Shown here in pieces: positions 54,191 to 63,561 of a stretch of DNA of 64,000 bases. Both the position numbers and the translations under genes were made by a program. The DNA is from Arachidicoccus rhizosphaerae (GTDB taxonomy: Bacteria; Bacteroidota; Bacteroidia; Chitinophagales; Chitinophagaceae). Below the pieces are notes generated by a model. It was not told where the DNA came from. It ran no database searches and saw only the letters and a program-made list of their open reading frames with translations. Each line of letters starts with the position of its first letter. Within the stretch, counting starts at the first letter, position 1. The stretch covers positions 1 through 64,000 of the forward strand of contig NZ_FNQY01000003.1 in the NCBI RefSeq assembly GCF_900107765.1. Direction: 5' to 3'.

Positions 54191-56464
54191 ATGAAAATCC
54201 AAAGATTAGGACTATGGCTGTTTATGGCTACCTTCATGGTCACTATGCAGCTATCAGCACAAAACAAACATGAAGGTCCTTATTCTGATAAGGAAGCTTG
54301 GAACTATGCTCAAAATACGGTTCAGAGAATGAGCCTGGAACAGAAAGTTGGTCAAATGACTCAGATTAGCCTGGAGTTCTTCTTAAAAACCAAAGATGGG
54401 CAAGTAATCGTACCGCATGTTCTGGATACGCCTAAATTAAAAGAAGCGATTGAACAATATCATGTAGGGTCCATTTTAAATGTCGGCGGAGATGCACAGA
54501 CTGTTGAAAACTGGCGAGGCATTATCACAGAAATTCAAAATATAGCAATGTCGCAATCCCTTAAAGTCCCTATTCTTTATGGAATTGACGCAATTCATGG
54601 CAATAATTACACACTTGGAAGCGTAATGTTCCCTCAGCAAATTGCAATGGCTGCCTCCTTCAATCCCGATTTAATAAAAAGGGCAGGCGAGGTGTCCGCT
54701 TATGAAACGCGTGCCAGTTTTATACCCTGGAATTTCAGCCCTGTATTGGATTTAGGACGGATGCCTGTCTGGCCAAGAATCTGGGAAACTTTTGGAGAAG
54801 ACCCATATTTGGTTTCTGTAATGGGGGATTCCATAATAAGTGGGTATCAAGGAAATAACATGGCAGACAAATACCATGTTGCGGCCTGTTTGAAACATTT
54901 TATGGGGTACAGCATGCCACTCAGCGGCCATGACCGAACCCCAGCGTGGATTCCGGAAAGAGAACTTAGGGAATATTTTTTACCTCAGTTCAAATCTGCG
55001 ATAGATCATGGAGCCTTAACGGTCATGGTCAATTCCGGGGAAATCAATGGAGTTCCAGTTCATGCCAACCATCATATCCTAACTGATATCCTTAAAGGAG
55101 AATTAAGATTTAAAGGCTTCGCTGTCAGTGACTGGCAGGATATTGAATATCTTTGGCAACGGCATCATGTTGCAAAAGACAATAAAGATGCAGTAAAAAT
55201 TGCAGTCAATGCTGGTATTGATATGAGCATGGTACCCGTAGATTATAGCTTCTCCAAAGATTTGTTAGATTTAGCTAAATCCGGAGAAGTATCAGAAGGA
55301 AGAATCAATGATGCTGTTACCAGAATATTATATGTAAAATACAAGCTTGGATTATTTGATCGACCAATCGGGAATGCTTCAGATTATTCTTTATTCGGAG
55401 GAAAGGAGCATCAGCAGCTCAATTACGATGTTGCTTCAGAATGTGTTACTTTATTAAAAAATAAGAATAATATCCTGCCTCTAAAGAAAGGTATTAAAAT
55501 ATTGGTAACAGGTCCTGCGGCTAACACTATGCGTTCTCTCAATGGCGGTTGGGCCAGAGTTTGGCAAGGTACAACCTCCGATGAGACAGAAAAAGATAAA
55601 AATACCATTTTAGAAGCACTGCAACAGAGACTAGGCAATCAGGTACTTTATGCCCCAGGCACCGAATTTGACAGTTCAACAAAAGAGGGAATCCAAGCCG
55701 CAGTAGATCAGGCAAATTCCGCCGACCTGATTCTCTTTTGTGGAGGAGAAAGTAGTTATACTGAAACTCCGGGGAATATTAATGACCTCACAATTTCTTC
55801 ACCGCAAATTCAGCTTGTCAAGGCTTTGGCTAAAACAGGAAAACCAATGGTGATGGTGCTAACTGAAGGACGCCCCAGAATTGTTTCTGCTATTGAGCCA
55901 TTTATGCAAGGTATAATAGACGCGCTGTATCCAGGTAATCAAGGTGGTAATGTTATAGCAGATATTTTACTTGGAAAAATAAATCCGAGCGGCAAACTGC
56001 CCTATACTTATCCCCGTTTCACCAATGCACTTGCCAACTATTATCATAAATATACTGAGTCAAAGGAATTTGATATCAATGGAGGATACGATCCACAATG
56101 GGAATTTGGTTATGGGTTGAGCTATACTACCTTTGATTATAGCGACCTCCAATTAAGCAGTACTGTAGTTAGCGACAATCGGCCCCTACAAATTAGCGTC
56201 ACTGTAAAAAATACGGGAGACAGAAAAGGAAAAGAAACGGTGCTAGTCTATGCAAGTGATTTGGTAGCAAGTATTACTCCAGAAGTAAAAAGACTCAGGG
56301 CATTTAAAAAAGTTGAACTTCAGCCAGGCGGCTCTCAGACCCTTCATTTCACATTAAGTAAAAAAGACTTATCTTTTATCAATAACGACCTAAAAAGGGT
56401 AACCGAACCTGGAGATTTCACCTTAGAGGTAGGCGGCTTAAAACAAAGTTTTGTTGTACAATAA
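54191..56464 (+). CDS. GH3 beta-glucosidase/beta-glycosidase, exported
   Basis: 757 residues with a signal peptide (LWLFMATFMVTMQLSAQ). First domain (about 30-385): YGIDAIHGNNYTLGSVMFPQQI, the KHF motif CLKHFMGYS, and nucleophile Asp314 in AVSDWQDIEYL. Second domain (about 395-620) with FCGGESSYTETPG (acid/base region), third domain FnIII-like (about 655-757; PEVKRLRAFKKVELQPG). Family GH3 enzymes of this layout are beta-glucosidases, xylosidases or related; here it would trim glucose (or mannose) residues from glucomannan oligomers. Last gene of the operon, 23 nt after GH27. Confidence 0.94.
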   Translation: MKIQRLGLWLFMATFMVTMQLSAQNKHEGPYSDKEAWNYAQNTVQRMSLEQKVGQMTQISLEFFLKTKDGQVIVPHVLDTPKLKEAIEQYHVGSILNVGGDAQTVENWRGIITEIQNIAMSQSLKVPILYGIDAIHGNNYTLGSVMFPQQIAMAASFNPDLIKRAGEVSAYETRASFIPWNFSPVLDLGRMPVWPRIWETFGEDPYLVSVMGDSIISGYQGNNMADKYHVAACLKHFMGYSMPLSGHDRTPAWIPERELREYFLPQFKSAIDHGALTVMVNSGEINGVPVHANHHILTDILKGELRFKGFAVSDWQDIEYLWQRHHVAKDNKDAVKIAVNAGIDMSMVPVDYSFSKDLLDLAKSGEVSEGRINDAVTRILYVKYKLGLFDRPIGNASDYSLFGGKEHQQLNYDVASECVTLLKNKNNILPLKKGIKILVTGPAANTMRSLNGGWARVWQGTTSDETEKDKNTILEALQQRLGNQVLYAPGTEFDSSTKEGIQAAVDQANSADLILFCGGESSYTETPGNINDLTISSPQIQLVKALAKTGKPMVMVLTEGRPRIVSAIEPFMQGIIDALYPGNQGGNVIADILLGKINPSGKLPYTYPRFTNALANYYHKYTESKEFDINGGYDPQWEFGYGLSYTTFDYSDLQLSSTVVSDNRPLQISVTVKNTGDRKGKETVLVYASDLVASITPEVKRLRAFKKVELQPGGSQTLHFTLSKKDLSFINNDLKRVTEPGDFTLEVGGLKQSFVVQ

Positions 56465-56471
56465 AAACCCG

Positions 56472-56493
56472 CACACACACACTCTCTCTCTCT
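56472..56493. repeat. (CA)5(CT)6 simple-sequence repeat
   Basis: CA repeat at 56472-56481 runs directly into CT repeat at 56482-56493, starting 8 nt after the GH3 stop codon. In a non-coding position, so without effect on a reading frame. Confidence 0.9.
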
Positions 56494-56530
56494 TTGCGTA
56501 AATAATCCACGCGCTCATTAAACAAAAAAG

Positions 56531-56570
56531 CACCGGCCAAGTTAATAAACAACCCAGGCCGGTGTTTTTT
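56531..56570 (+). terminator. Terminator of the mannan operon
   Basis: CACCGGCC (56531-56538) pairs with GGCCGGTG (56557-56564), 18-nt loop, followed by TTTTTT. Confidence 0.9.
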
Positions 56571-56665
56571 ATTTACACTTATAAAAAATGGCTGATAAAT
56601 GGCAATAGCAAATAGTACTGCTGCAATGTATCGTTCTTAAATATAACTAACAGTATCCTTTCTTC

Positions 56666-58681
56666 CTAGAATATATCGTTTCTGATATCATTATTTACCT
56701 GAACAAATTCAGGAGCACTTACATAGCTAGAATTATATCTAAATCTGAGATTAGTTGTAAGACCAATTTTAAACTGATTTTGACCATATATTTTACGTGG
56801 AAAGTAAATAGCTTTAAGTTCAATAGTACCAAAAACCAAATTTTCATTACGCGTTCTGATACCGCCACCCAGACCATAATAAAAATGGGAAGGGTCAATG
56901 CTTTGTTTGGTGGGCTCAATTAATGAAAAATCACCGGTTAAAAATGGTGCAAAAGAAAATCCGAAAACTTTACCTGGAGAAAAGAATATTGTTTCAGACC
57001 TTAAGGTTAGCCTTCTTTTTGCCTGTATGGAATCTTGTCTAAAATCCTGCAAACCAAAAGCATTATTTATTCTTAAAGGTTCCGCAATGGCTGTATTAAA
57101 CTGGCTACTATAACTCATACGCATGAATTGGCGTACTTTAAGTTGTCTAACTCTGACCAATCGGCTATACAAGGAAGTGCCTAAAAGTAAATTACCATCT
57201 TGCAGACCTTCTCTAAAATATGAGCCTGTCCTTAGAAAAAATTGAAGAATATCTCCTTTTTCAGTATAAGCATAACGATTCGCATCTAGCCCTATGTAGG
57301 GCCTGGACAAATCCTTAATCCTGTACCAACCGCCTGTTAGTGAAAAATTATATCCATAGGGAATATCTTCAGTTGCTCCAAAACCTAATATGTATCGTGT
57401 TTTAAAGAACTTTTGTTTAAATAAGGTAAACTTAGTTAAAAACGCTTGCCTGTCATTTAATTTTTCGACAAACCTACCGACAAATTGTTGAGGGCTCTCT
57501 TTAAAATTATAATTAAAATATCTAAAACTAATGACCTTTCTCAATGGTACATCCGTAGACTGTAAATGTCTGCGGGCACCAAAATTATACCCAAATGCCA
57601 CATCCAGCATTTTATAATGATATTTATAAAATGCCGAATCTGGCTCAATAAATGGCTCGAAACTATGCTCAGACCAGGCATTGGTCATATGCAGAAATCC
57701 AAATGTTCTTGCATATTGTGAATATAATGGCCTGTCCAGGTTCAGGAAATAAGATCTTTCATTTTTTTTATAATTATAAAGATTACGGCCAATATCAGCG
57801 TAACCGCCACTAACATTCAAGAAGCTATTAAAAACATTATATTTTTCATATCGTGCATCTATTCCATATTTAGGTTTTCTTTCCGGGTCATGTAAGCCTG
57901 TAACTTCGAGTGATTGTCCTAGTCCCATTAAATTTTCATCGCCTATAGTAATTTGCTGATGATCTAAATCCAGGCTTGACACTTCGCCAGTCAAAGAAAA
58001 CAAATCCTTAGTAACCACTAGCAGATCAACAGAATCCGAGGATGGATCAATGGTCTTAACCAATATACGCGCATCTCTGATAAAATTAAGATTACGTAAA
58101 TAACGTTCATTGTCCGCAATAATAGCCGGGCTTAAACGATCATCTTCATGAATAAACAGATTATTTCGGATCACCCAGCTTTTAGAATTATTATGCAGAC
58201 TGTTAAGCAAATTGGTTCCGAAATAGCGGATTTTAGTAGCAGTATCGGAAAAGCTTTTCTCAAATCCGAACTGTCGCACCTCAATATGGCGAATAACCTT
58301 TCCTGCGTAAGGTTGATAATAGTTTTCAATCCTGCTATGATAGGCTATGGTTTTATCACTCGTATCTCTCGGATGGTTTCTTTTTATTGCATCATATCCT
58401 TTTTTAATCCATTTCCCAAACTTTGTTCTTTTACCCCCTTTAACCTGGGGTTTAGGGAGGGAGTCCATCCGTGGCTGTAAAAATGGCTGCAACACTATCA
58501 CACTATCACCTTTCACCTTAAACGGATGGGCGGAATTTACGGAATCAATAGGCAACAAAGAGCTATCCCGGCTGACCTGAGACCATCCTTTCCCCCAGAT
58601 CAGACAGCAAAACACTGTGAATACCAATAGAATAGGTATTTTCACAAAGTGCGACTCCTTTTTTATGCTATCCGAATTCAA
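56666..58681 (-). CDS. POTRA/beta-barrel outer-membrane protein (BamA/TamA superfamily-like)
   Basis: 671 residues. After an N-terminal signal (ILLVFTVFCCLIWGKGWSQ) and a Lys-rich linker, a POTRA-like region occupies about 120-230 (AGKVIRHIEVRQFGFEK, RYLRNLNFIRDARILVKT, VDLLVVTKD). The remaining 430 residues are rich in alternating and aromatic residues, ending in RNDIF, and suit a 16-strand barrel. Family members assemble or export outer-membrane proteins or lipids. It lacks the five POTRA repeats of BamA itself, so it is an accessory paralogue. It is convergent with the mannan operon. Confidence 0.78.
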   Translation of the reverse strand: MNSDSIKKESHFVKIPILLVFTVFCCLIWGKGWSQVSRDSSLLPIDSVNSAHPFKVKGDSVIVLQPFLQPRMDSLPKPQVKGGKRTKFGKWIKKGYDAIKRNHPRDTSDKTIAYHSRIENYYQPYAGKVIRHIEVRQFGFEKSFSDTATKIRYFGTNLLNSLHNNSKSWVIRNNLFIHEDDRLSPAIIADNERYLRNLNFIRDARILVKTIDPSSDSVDLLVVTKDLFSLTGEVSSLDLDHQQITIGDENLMGLGQSLEVTGLHDPERKPKYGIDARYEKYNVFNSFLNVSGGYADIGRNLYNYKKNERSYFLNLDRPLYSQYARTFGFLHMTNAWSEHSFEPFIEPDSAFYKYHYKMLDVAFGYNFGARRHLQSTDVPLRKVISFRYFNYNFKESPQQFVGRFVEKLNDRQAFLTKFTLFKQKFFKTRYILGFGATEDIPYGYNFSLTGGWYRIKDLSRPYIGLDANRYAYTEKGDILQFFLRTGSYFREGLQDGNLLLGTSLYSRLVRVRQLKVRQFMRMSYSSQFNTAIAEPLRINNAFGLQDFRQDSIQAKRRLTLRSETIFFSPGKVFGFSFAPFLTGDFSLIEPTKQSIDPSHFYYGLGGGIRTRNENLVFGTIELKAIYFPRKIYGQNQFKIGLTTNLRFRYNSSYVSAPEFVQVNNDIRNDIF

Positions 58682-58893
58682 CTCATCATTTTTATACCTT
58701 CAGGCACCTCTGAAACACTTTTATCCTCCAAAATATTAAATCTTTCCCATTTTAACGCTCCGGATGTTAAAATATTAATTCCAAGGTTATTCTGACTGTA
58801 CATTTTACCTTATTTCTGATTCTTAATAATTAATTTCCCAAAATCATCATATAAAATTTCTCAATATAAAATTTTCACCTTAGCTTTGCCAAA
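58682..58893. other. Divergent gap before the his leader
   Basis: 212 bases between the outer-membrane protein gene (-) and the his leader peptide (+). AT-rich; it holds the his promoter (TTTC at 58857-58860, 20-nt spacer, TAGCTTTG at 58881-58888) and presumably the minus-strand promoter, for which I see no clear box. Confidence 0.45.
58857..58888 (+). promoter_or_regulatory. Promoter of the his operon
   Basis: TTTC (near-match to TTTG, 58857-58860), 20-nt spacer, and TAGCTTTG (58881-58888), an exact TAnnTTTG box. The leader-peptide ATG begins 6 nt after the box, so the transcript would have almost no 5' UTR. Confidence 0.6.
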
Positions 58894-58944
58894 ATGTTTA
58901 AAAAAGCACATACACATCACCATCATTTCTTATTCAACGGGTAA
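58894..58944 (+). CDS. hisL: Histidine operon leader peptide (16 residues, five His)
   Basis: A complete short frame ATG to TAA encodes MFKKAHTHHHHFLFNG, with five His among six consecutive codons (58909-58926). It lies immediately after a promoter box, 42 nt before an intrinsic terminator and 170 nt before hisG. Such a run of His codons is the hallmark of his attenuation leaders. The ribosome position on it would report the supply of charged tRNA-His. Position, order and composition all agree; translation is inferred. Confidence 0.9.
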   Translation: MFKKAHTHHHHFLFNG

Positions 58945-59013
58945 GTTGTACGGTTTTGTGTATCAATCATATAAAACTTAGTAAAAGCTTACCGGTTTCG
59001 GTAAGCTTTTTTT
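58940..59013 (+). promoter_or_regulatory. Transcription attenuator of the his operon
   Basis: The terminator stem is AAAGCTTACCG (58984-58994) with CGGTAAGCTTT (58999-59009), loop GTTT, followed by TTTT. A competing partner GGTAAGTT (58940-58947), overlapping the leader stop codon (58942-58944), can pair with 58986-58993, the terminator's 5' arm (eight pairs, one G-U). A ribosome finishing at the stop codon would cover 58940-58947 and allow termination; a ribosome stalled on the His codons would leave it free to block the terminator. The mechanism is inferred from this pairing. Confidence 0.85.
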
Positions 59014-59062
59014 ATGTTCTTTCATAAATCATTTGTTTAAAACACCATTAAATCAAAAAAAG

Positions 59063-59920
59063 ATGGTCCTTAAATTAGCCATTCAAAAATCAGGCAGACT
59101 ACACGAAGATTCCGTAAAACTGCTAAAAGAATGTGGCATTGAGATTAACAACAACGTAAAAAACCAATTAAAAGCTACAGCCGCTAATTTTCCGCTGGAA
59201 GTTTTCTTTTTAAGGGATGACGATATTCCTCAATATGTGGAGGACGGTGTAGCCGATATTGGTTTTGTCGGAGAAAATGTTGTTTACGAATCAAAGAAAA
59301 ATGTAAAAGTCGCCGAATTGCTTGGCTTTGGAAAATGCAGGCTTTCCATTGCTACCACCAAAAACGACGACTATACAGGGCCTGAATTTTTACAAGGGAA
59401 GAAAATTGCCACCAGTTACCCCGTTCTGGTCCAACAATTTTTGTCCAAAAATAATATCCAGGCTGAAATTCATGAGATTAGTGGAAGTGTGGAAATAGCT
59501 CCTTCTATAGGCCTAGCTGATGCAGTTTGTGATCTGGTCAGCAGTGGTTCCACTTTGTTTATGAATGGATTAAAAGAAACAGAAATTATCTTACAATCTC
59601 AGTCCGCATTGATTCAAACGCCGGAACTTAATCAGGAAAAGAATCAGATTTTGCAGAAGCTGTTATTTCGCATTCAGACGGTAAAAAAAGCAAAAAGCAA
59701 AAAATACGTGCTCATGAATGTGCCAAATGACAAATTAGACAGAATTATTAAGATGTTACCTGGCATGAAAAGTCCTACCGTCCTTCCTCTGGCAGCTGAA
59801 GGCTGGAGTAGCATTCATACCGTTCTCAGCGAAAATGAATTTTGGGAGCATATCGAAGAAATAAAGGCTGCAGGTGCAGAGGATATATTGGTTTTGCCTA
59901 TTGAGAAAATGATCGTTTAA
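59063..59920 (+). CDS. hisG: ATP phosphoribosyltransferase HisG, long form
   Basis: 285 residues from MVLKLAIQKSGRLHEDS; an ATG ten codons earlier (59033) is less family-like. First enzyme of histidine synthesis, condensing ATP and PRPP. The catalytic domain has LKLAIQKSGRL, VADIGFVGENVV and the PRPP loop DLVSSGSTLFMNGL. The C-terminal HisG_C/ACT-like regulatory domain (about 215-285; PNDKLDRIIKMLPGMKSPTV) marks the hexameric long form with histidine feedback inhibition, which does not need HisZ. It is the first structural gene after the attenuator and is followed by hisD after 41 nt. Confidence 0.97.
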   Translation: MVLKLAIQKSGRLHEDSVKLLKECGIEINNNVKNQLKATAANFPLEVFFLRDDDIPQYVEDGVADIGFVGENVVYESKKNVKVAELLGFGKCRLSIATTKNDDYTGPEFLQGKKIATSYPVLVQQFLSKNNIQAEIHEISGSVEIAPSIGLADAVCDLVSSGSTLFMNGLKETEIILQSQSALIQTPELNQEKNQILQKLLFRIQTVKKAKSKKYVLMNVPNDKLDRIIKMLPGMKSPTVLPLAAEGWSSIHTVLSENEFWEHIEEIKAAGAEDILVLPIEKMIV

Positions 59921-59961
59921 TCAGCTATCCTTAACAAGCATTTTATATCATTACACAAAAG

Positions 59962-61239
59962 ATGAATACATTTATAGAACCCGAAAGATCCCAGTGGGAA
60001 AGTCTTGTCAGTCGTCCGACGCTGGATAATTTAAGTCTCGTAGACAAAGTATCTGCTGTTTTGAAAGCTGTCAAAAGCGAAGGAGACGAAGCTATATTAA
60101 GATATACTCAAGAATTTGATCAAGTTTCATTATCTGAATTTTCAGTCAGTGCTGAAGAATTAGAAAAAGCAGCAACACTTATTTCTACAGATTTAAAAAA
60201 TGCAATTCAAATTGCCGCATCTAATATTGAAGCTTTTCATGCCAAACAATCCCAGGACATTCCTGCAATGGAAACCCAGCCTGGGGTATCCTGTTGGCGT
60301 AAAAGTGTAGGCATTGAAAAGGTTGGCTTATATATTCCGGGAGGATCCGCTCCTTTATTTTCCACCATCCTAATGCTAGGAATTCCTGCCAAACTGGCTG
60401 GCTGTAAAGAAGTAATTCTTTGTTCTCCTCCGGATAAAGAGGGCAACCTACATCCTGCCATATTGTTTGCTGCAAGATTAGTTGGAATTACACAAGTTTT
60501 CAAAATCGGTGGCGTACAGGCTATTGGTGCAATGGCATTCGGAACAGCCTCTGTCCCTAAAGTATATAAAATATTTGGACCTGGTAATCAATATGTTACA
60601 TGTGCGAAAGAATTAATACAACGCACAGGCACGGCCATTGACATGCCAGCAGGTCCCAGCGAAGTCTTAGTACTTGCCGATGAAACCGCTAACCCTGTTT
60701 TTGTAGCGGCAGATTTGCTCTCTCAGGCGGAACATGGTCCGGACAGCCAGGCATTATTAATTACCACCTCAAAGGATTTGGCTATTAGTGTTGAAAAAGA
60801 AGTGCAGGTTCAGTTGGATCAATTACCCAGAAAGGACATCGCAGCAAAAGCATTACAGCACAGCAAATTAATTGTTGTCAAATCCATGAAGGAAGCAATT
60901 GATTTATCTAACCAATACGCATCCGAACATCTGATTATTTCAACAAATAATCCGGAAGAGGTCGCAAGCCAAATTGTTAATGCAGGTTCGATCTTTTTGG
61001 GCAACTATTCTCCCGAAAGTGTTGGAGATTATGCCAGTGGAACCAACCATACGCTTCCTACCAATGGATATGCAACTGCATACAGTGGGGTAAGTCTGGA
61101 CAGTTTTGTGCGTAAAATAACATTCCAGAAATTAACCAAGGAAGGATTAGAAGGTATTGCACAAACGGTAGTTACAATGGCAGAGGCGGAGGGACTGCGC
61201 GCCCATGCGGCTGCCGTAACAAGGAGGCTGAAGGGGTAG
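59962..61239 (+). CDS. hisD: Histidinol dehydrogenase HisD
   Basis: 425 residues. Catalyses the last two steps, histidinol to histidine, using NAD+ and Zn2+. Motifs are GLYIPGGSAPLFSTILM, VFKIGGVQAIGAMAFGT, FGPGNQYVTCAKELI, IDMPAGPSEVLVLAD, the Zn-ligand and catalytic region DLLSQAEHGPDSQAL, ASEHLIIST and GDYASGTNHTLPT. Placed 41 nt after hisG and 56 nt before hisC in the same operon. Confidence 0.98.
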   Translation: MNTFIEPERSQWESLVSRPTLDNLSLVDKVSAVLKAVKSEGDEAILRYTQEFDQVSLSEFSVSAEELEKAATLISTDLKNAIQIAASNIEAFHAKQSQDIPAMETQPGVSCWRKSVGIEKVGLYIPGGSAPLFSTILMLGIPAKLAGCKEVILCSPPDKEGNLHPAILFAARLVGITQVFKIGGVQAIGAMAFGTASVPKVYKIFGPGNQYVTCAKELIQRTGTAIDMPAGPSEVLVLADETANPVFVAADLLSQAEHGPDSQALLITTSKDLAISVEKEVQVQLDQLPRKDIAAKALQHSKLIVVKSMKEAIDLSNQYASEHLIISTNNPEEVASQIVNAGSIFLGNYSPESVGDYASGTNHTLPTNGYATAYSGVSLDSFVRKITFQKLTKEGLEGIAQTVVTMAEAEGLRAHAAAVTRRLKG

Positions 61240-61295
61240 AAGCAAGAAAATTGGCGCATACAAAATCATTATTAATTATAGTTACGCATTAAATT

Positions 61296-62357
61296 ATGAA
61301 GCGTTTTAATATAAACGAACTGACCCGGGAAAATATTAAGAACTTGGCTCCATATAGTTCGGCAAGAGATGAATTCTCAGGCAAAGCATCTGTGTTTTTA
61401 GATGCCAATGAAAACAGCTTAGGCTCCCCATTAATCAAATGGTATAACCGTTACCCCGATCCTCACCAAGTTATTTTAAAGGAAGCAATTGGGAAAATTA
61501 AAAATATTGGTGCTGATAATATTTTTCTTGGAAACGGTTCAGACGAATGTATCGATGTGTTATATCGTAGTTTTTGCAACCCGGGTAAAGACAATATTAT
61601 CATTTGTCCGCCAACATATGGAATGTATGAAGTCTCTGCACATATCAATGACATTGAAGTGAGAGAGGCTCCATTACTAGATGATTTCCAGTTAAACCTC
61701 GCTCACATTGAGAATTTAATTGATGCGAACACCAAAATCATTTGGATTTGCTCTCCTAATAATCCGACGGGTAACGCCATTAACAGGGAAGATATAGAGA
61801 TGACGCTCAATAATTTTAATGGCCTCGTGATTGTAGACGAAGCGTATATTAATTTTTCCCGTCAACAATCCTTTATAAAGGAATTAATAGATTATCCAAA
61901 TCTGGTAGTTTTGCAAACCTTTTCCAAGGCCTGGGGATTGGCTGGCCTAAGACTCGGGATGGCTTTTGCGGACAAAGCTATTATTGATATTATGAGTAAG
62001 GTAAAACCTCCGTATAATATCAATCAGGCTACTCAGGACCTGGCACTAAAAGCGGTAGAAGAGGTTGGCCAGGTTAACGATATGATTAAAGAAATTGTTG
62101 ATATGCGGGGTGCATTAGCTGAAGTATTTGGGCGTATTCCTATTATTTCTAAAGTTTACCCATCTGATGCCAATTTTCTTCTTATAAAAATTGATCAGGC
62201 TAATAAGGTATATGATTATCTTGTATCCAAAGAAATTATTGTTCGCAATCGGTCCAAAGTAATTCTTTGTGAAGATTGCCTTAGGATCACAATCGGCACC
62301 GAGAAAGAAAACACTTTCCTAATAGACGCATTGGCCTCTTATATGGATAGCCTTTAA
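61296..62357 (+). CDS. hisC: Histidinol-phosphate aminotransferase HisC
   Basis: 353-residue PLP-dependent class I/II aminotransferase. Features: FLDANENSLGSP near the N-terminus, NIFLGNGSDECIDVL, WICSPNNPTGN, VIVDEAYINF and the PLP-lysine in LQTFSKAWGLAGLRLG. It converts imidazole-acetol phosphate to histidinol phosphate with glutamate. Lies between hisD and hisB with short gaps of 56 and 38 nt. Confidence 0.97.
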   Translation: MKRFNINELTRENIKNLAPYSSARDEFSGKASVFLDANENSLGSPLIKWYNRYPDPHQVILKEAIGKIKNIGADNIFLGNGSDECIDVLYRSFCNPGKDNIIICPPTYGMYEVSAHINDIEVREAPLLDDFQLNLAHIENLIDANTKIIWICSPNNPTGNAINREDIEMTLNNFNGLVIVDEAYINFSRQQSFIKELIDYPNLVVLQTFSKAWGLAGLRLGMAFADKAIIDIMSKVKPPYNINQATQDLALKAVEEVGQVNDMIKEIVDMRGALAEVFGRIPIISKVYPSDANFLLIKIDQANKVYDYLVSKEIIVRNRSKVILCEDCLRITIGTEKENTFLIDALASYMDSL

Positions 62358-62395
62358 TTATTATTCAAAAAATGCTCAAGTCATAAAAATCAAAT

Positions 62396-63532
62396 ATGAA
62401 ATCAGTATTATTTATCGATCGGGATGGCACCATCATCAATGAAGTTCCGCCTACCTATCAAATAGACAGTTTTGAAAAGTTAATCTTCTATCCGGAAGTT
62501 TTTACTTATCTGGGAAGAATCGCCAGGGAATTGGATTTTGAACTTGTCATGGTGTCAAATCAGGACGGATTAGGTACTGATAGTTTTCCTGAAGCTGACT
62601 TTCACCCGGTCCAAAACTTTATAATTGACACTTTAAGAGGAGAAAAGATTGAATTTCAAGACATTATTATAGACAGAACCTTTGCTAAGGATAAAAAGCC
62701 TACCCGTAAGCCAGGAACGGCACTTTTGACAAAGTATATCAATAATCCTGAATACGATTTGTCAAACTCGTTTGTTATAGGAGATAGGATTACAGATGTT
62801 CAGTTGGCAGCGAATTTGGGCTGTAAAGCCATCTGGTTAAATAACGATGAATCACTTGGTGCTGAAGAAATCAGCAATAAAGAAGAACTGGCGCAAGTCA
62901 CTGCATTATCTACACCCAATTGGGAAGCTGTTTACAGGTTTCTAAAGTTAAAAACCAGAGAAGCACACCACGAACGAATTACCAATGAGACCAAAATCTA
63001 TATCGATATTAACATCGATGGAAAAGGCAATGCTCAAATCAATACAGGGCTTGGCTTTTTCGACCATATGCTGGATCAAATTGCGCGTCATGGGAATATT
63101 GATTTAAAAGTCAGGGTGGATGGAGATTTGCACATTGACGAACATCACACCATTGAAGATACCGGCATTGCCCTAGGTGAGGTGTTTCAAAAATTACTTA
63201 CCGATAAAAGAGGTATGGAACGCTATGGATTCGCCTTGCCTATGGATGATAGTGAGGCCAAGGTATTAATTGATTTTGGTGGAAGAAACTGGATTACATG
63301 GGACGCAGAATTTAAAAGAGAAAAAGTGGGGGATATGCCCACTGAGATGTTCTATCATTTCTTTAAATCTTTTAGTGATGCAGCCAAATGTAATTTGGCC
63401 ATTAGTTGCAAAGGCGACAACGAGCATCACAAAATAGAAGCCATCTTTAAAGCCTTTGCAAAGGCTATTAAAATGGCAGTAAAAAAAGACCCTTTAAGTG
63501 ATGCTTTACCCAGCACCAAAGGTGTATTATAA
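62396..63532 (+). CDS. hisB: Bifunctional histidinol-phosphatase / imidazoleglycerol-phosphate dehydratase HisB
   Basis: 378 residues in two domains. N-terminal HAD phosphatase (about 1-165): [11 protein letters not shown] with the two catalytic Asp, [13 protein letters not shown] and [15 protein letters not shown]-terminal IGP dehydratase (about 195-378): [30 protein letters not shown] and [18 protein letters not shown] with the Mn-binding His clusters. The fused form is common in Gammaproteobacteria and Bacteroidota. It is the last gene of this his operon; a terminator follows at 63562, and hisH, hisA, hisF and hisIE are not present. Confidence 0.97.
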   Translation: MKSVLFIDRDGTIINEVPPTYQIDSFEKLIFYPEVFTYLGRIARELDFELVMVSNQDGLGTDSFPEADFHPVQNFIIDTLRGEKIEFQDIIIDRTFAKDKKPTRKPGTALLTKYINNPEYDLSNSFVIGDRITDVQLAANLGCKAIWLNNDESLGAEEISNKEELAQVTALSTPNWEAVYRFLKLKTREAHHERITNETKIYIDINIDGKGNAQINTGLGFFDHMLDQIARHGNIDLKVRVDGDLHIDEHHTIEDTGIALGEVFQKLLTDKRGMERYGFALPMDDSEAKVLIDFGGRNWITWDAEFKREKVGDMPTEMFYHFFKSFSDAAKCNLAISCKGDNEHHKIEAIFKAFAKAIKMAVKKDPLSDALPSTKGVL

Positions 63533-63561
63533 GTAACAAAAGACCTATTCCTTTAAATAGC

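Noticed and set aside
56472-56493. Dinucleotide repeat as a phase-variation switch
   Set aside because: It lies after the GH3 stop codon and before the terminator, outside any reading frame or promoter.
59033-59062. hisG start at the upstream ATG
   Set aside because: The ten extra residues do not fit the HisG N-terminus, which begins with the LKLAIQKSGRL strand.
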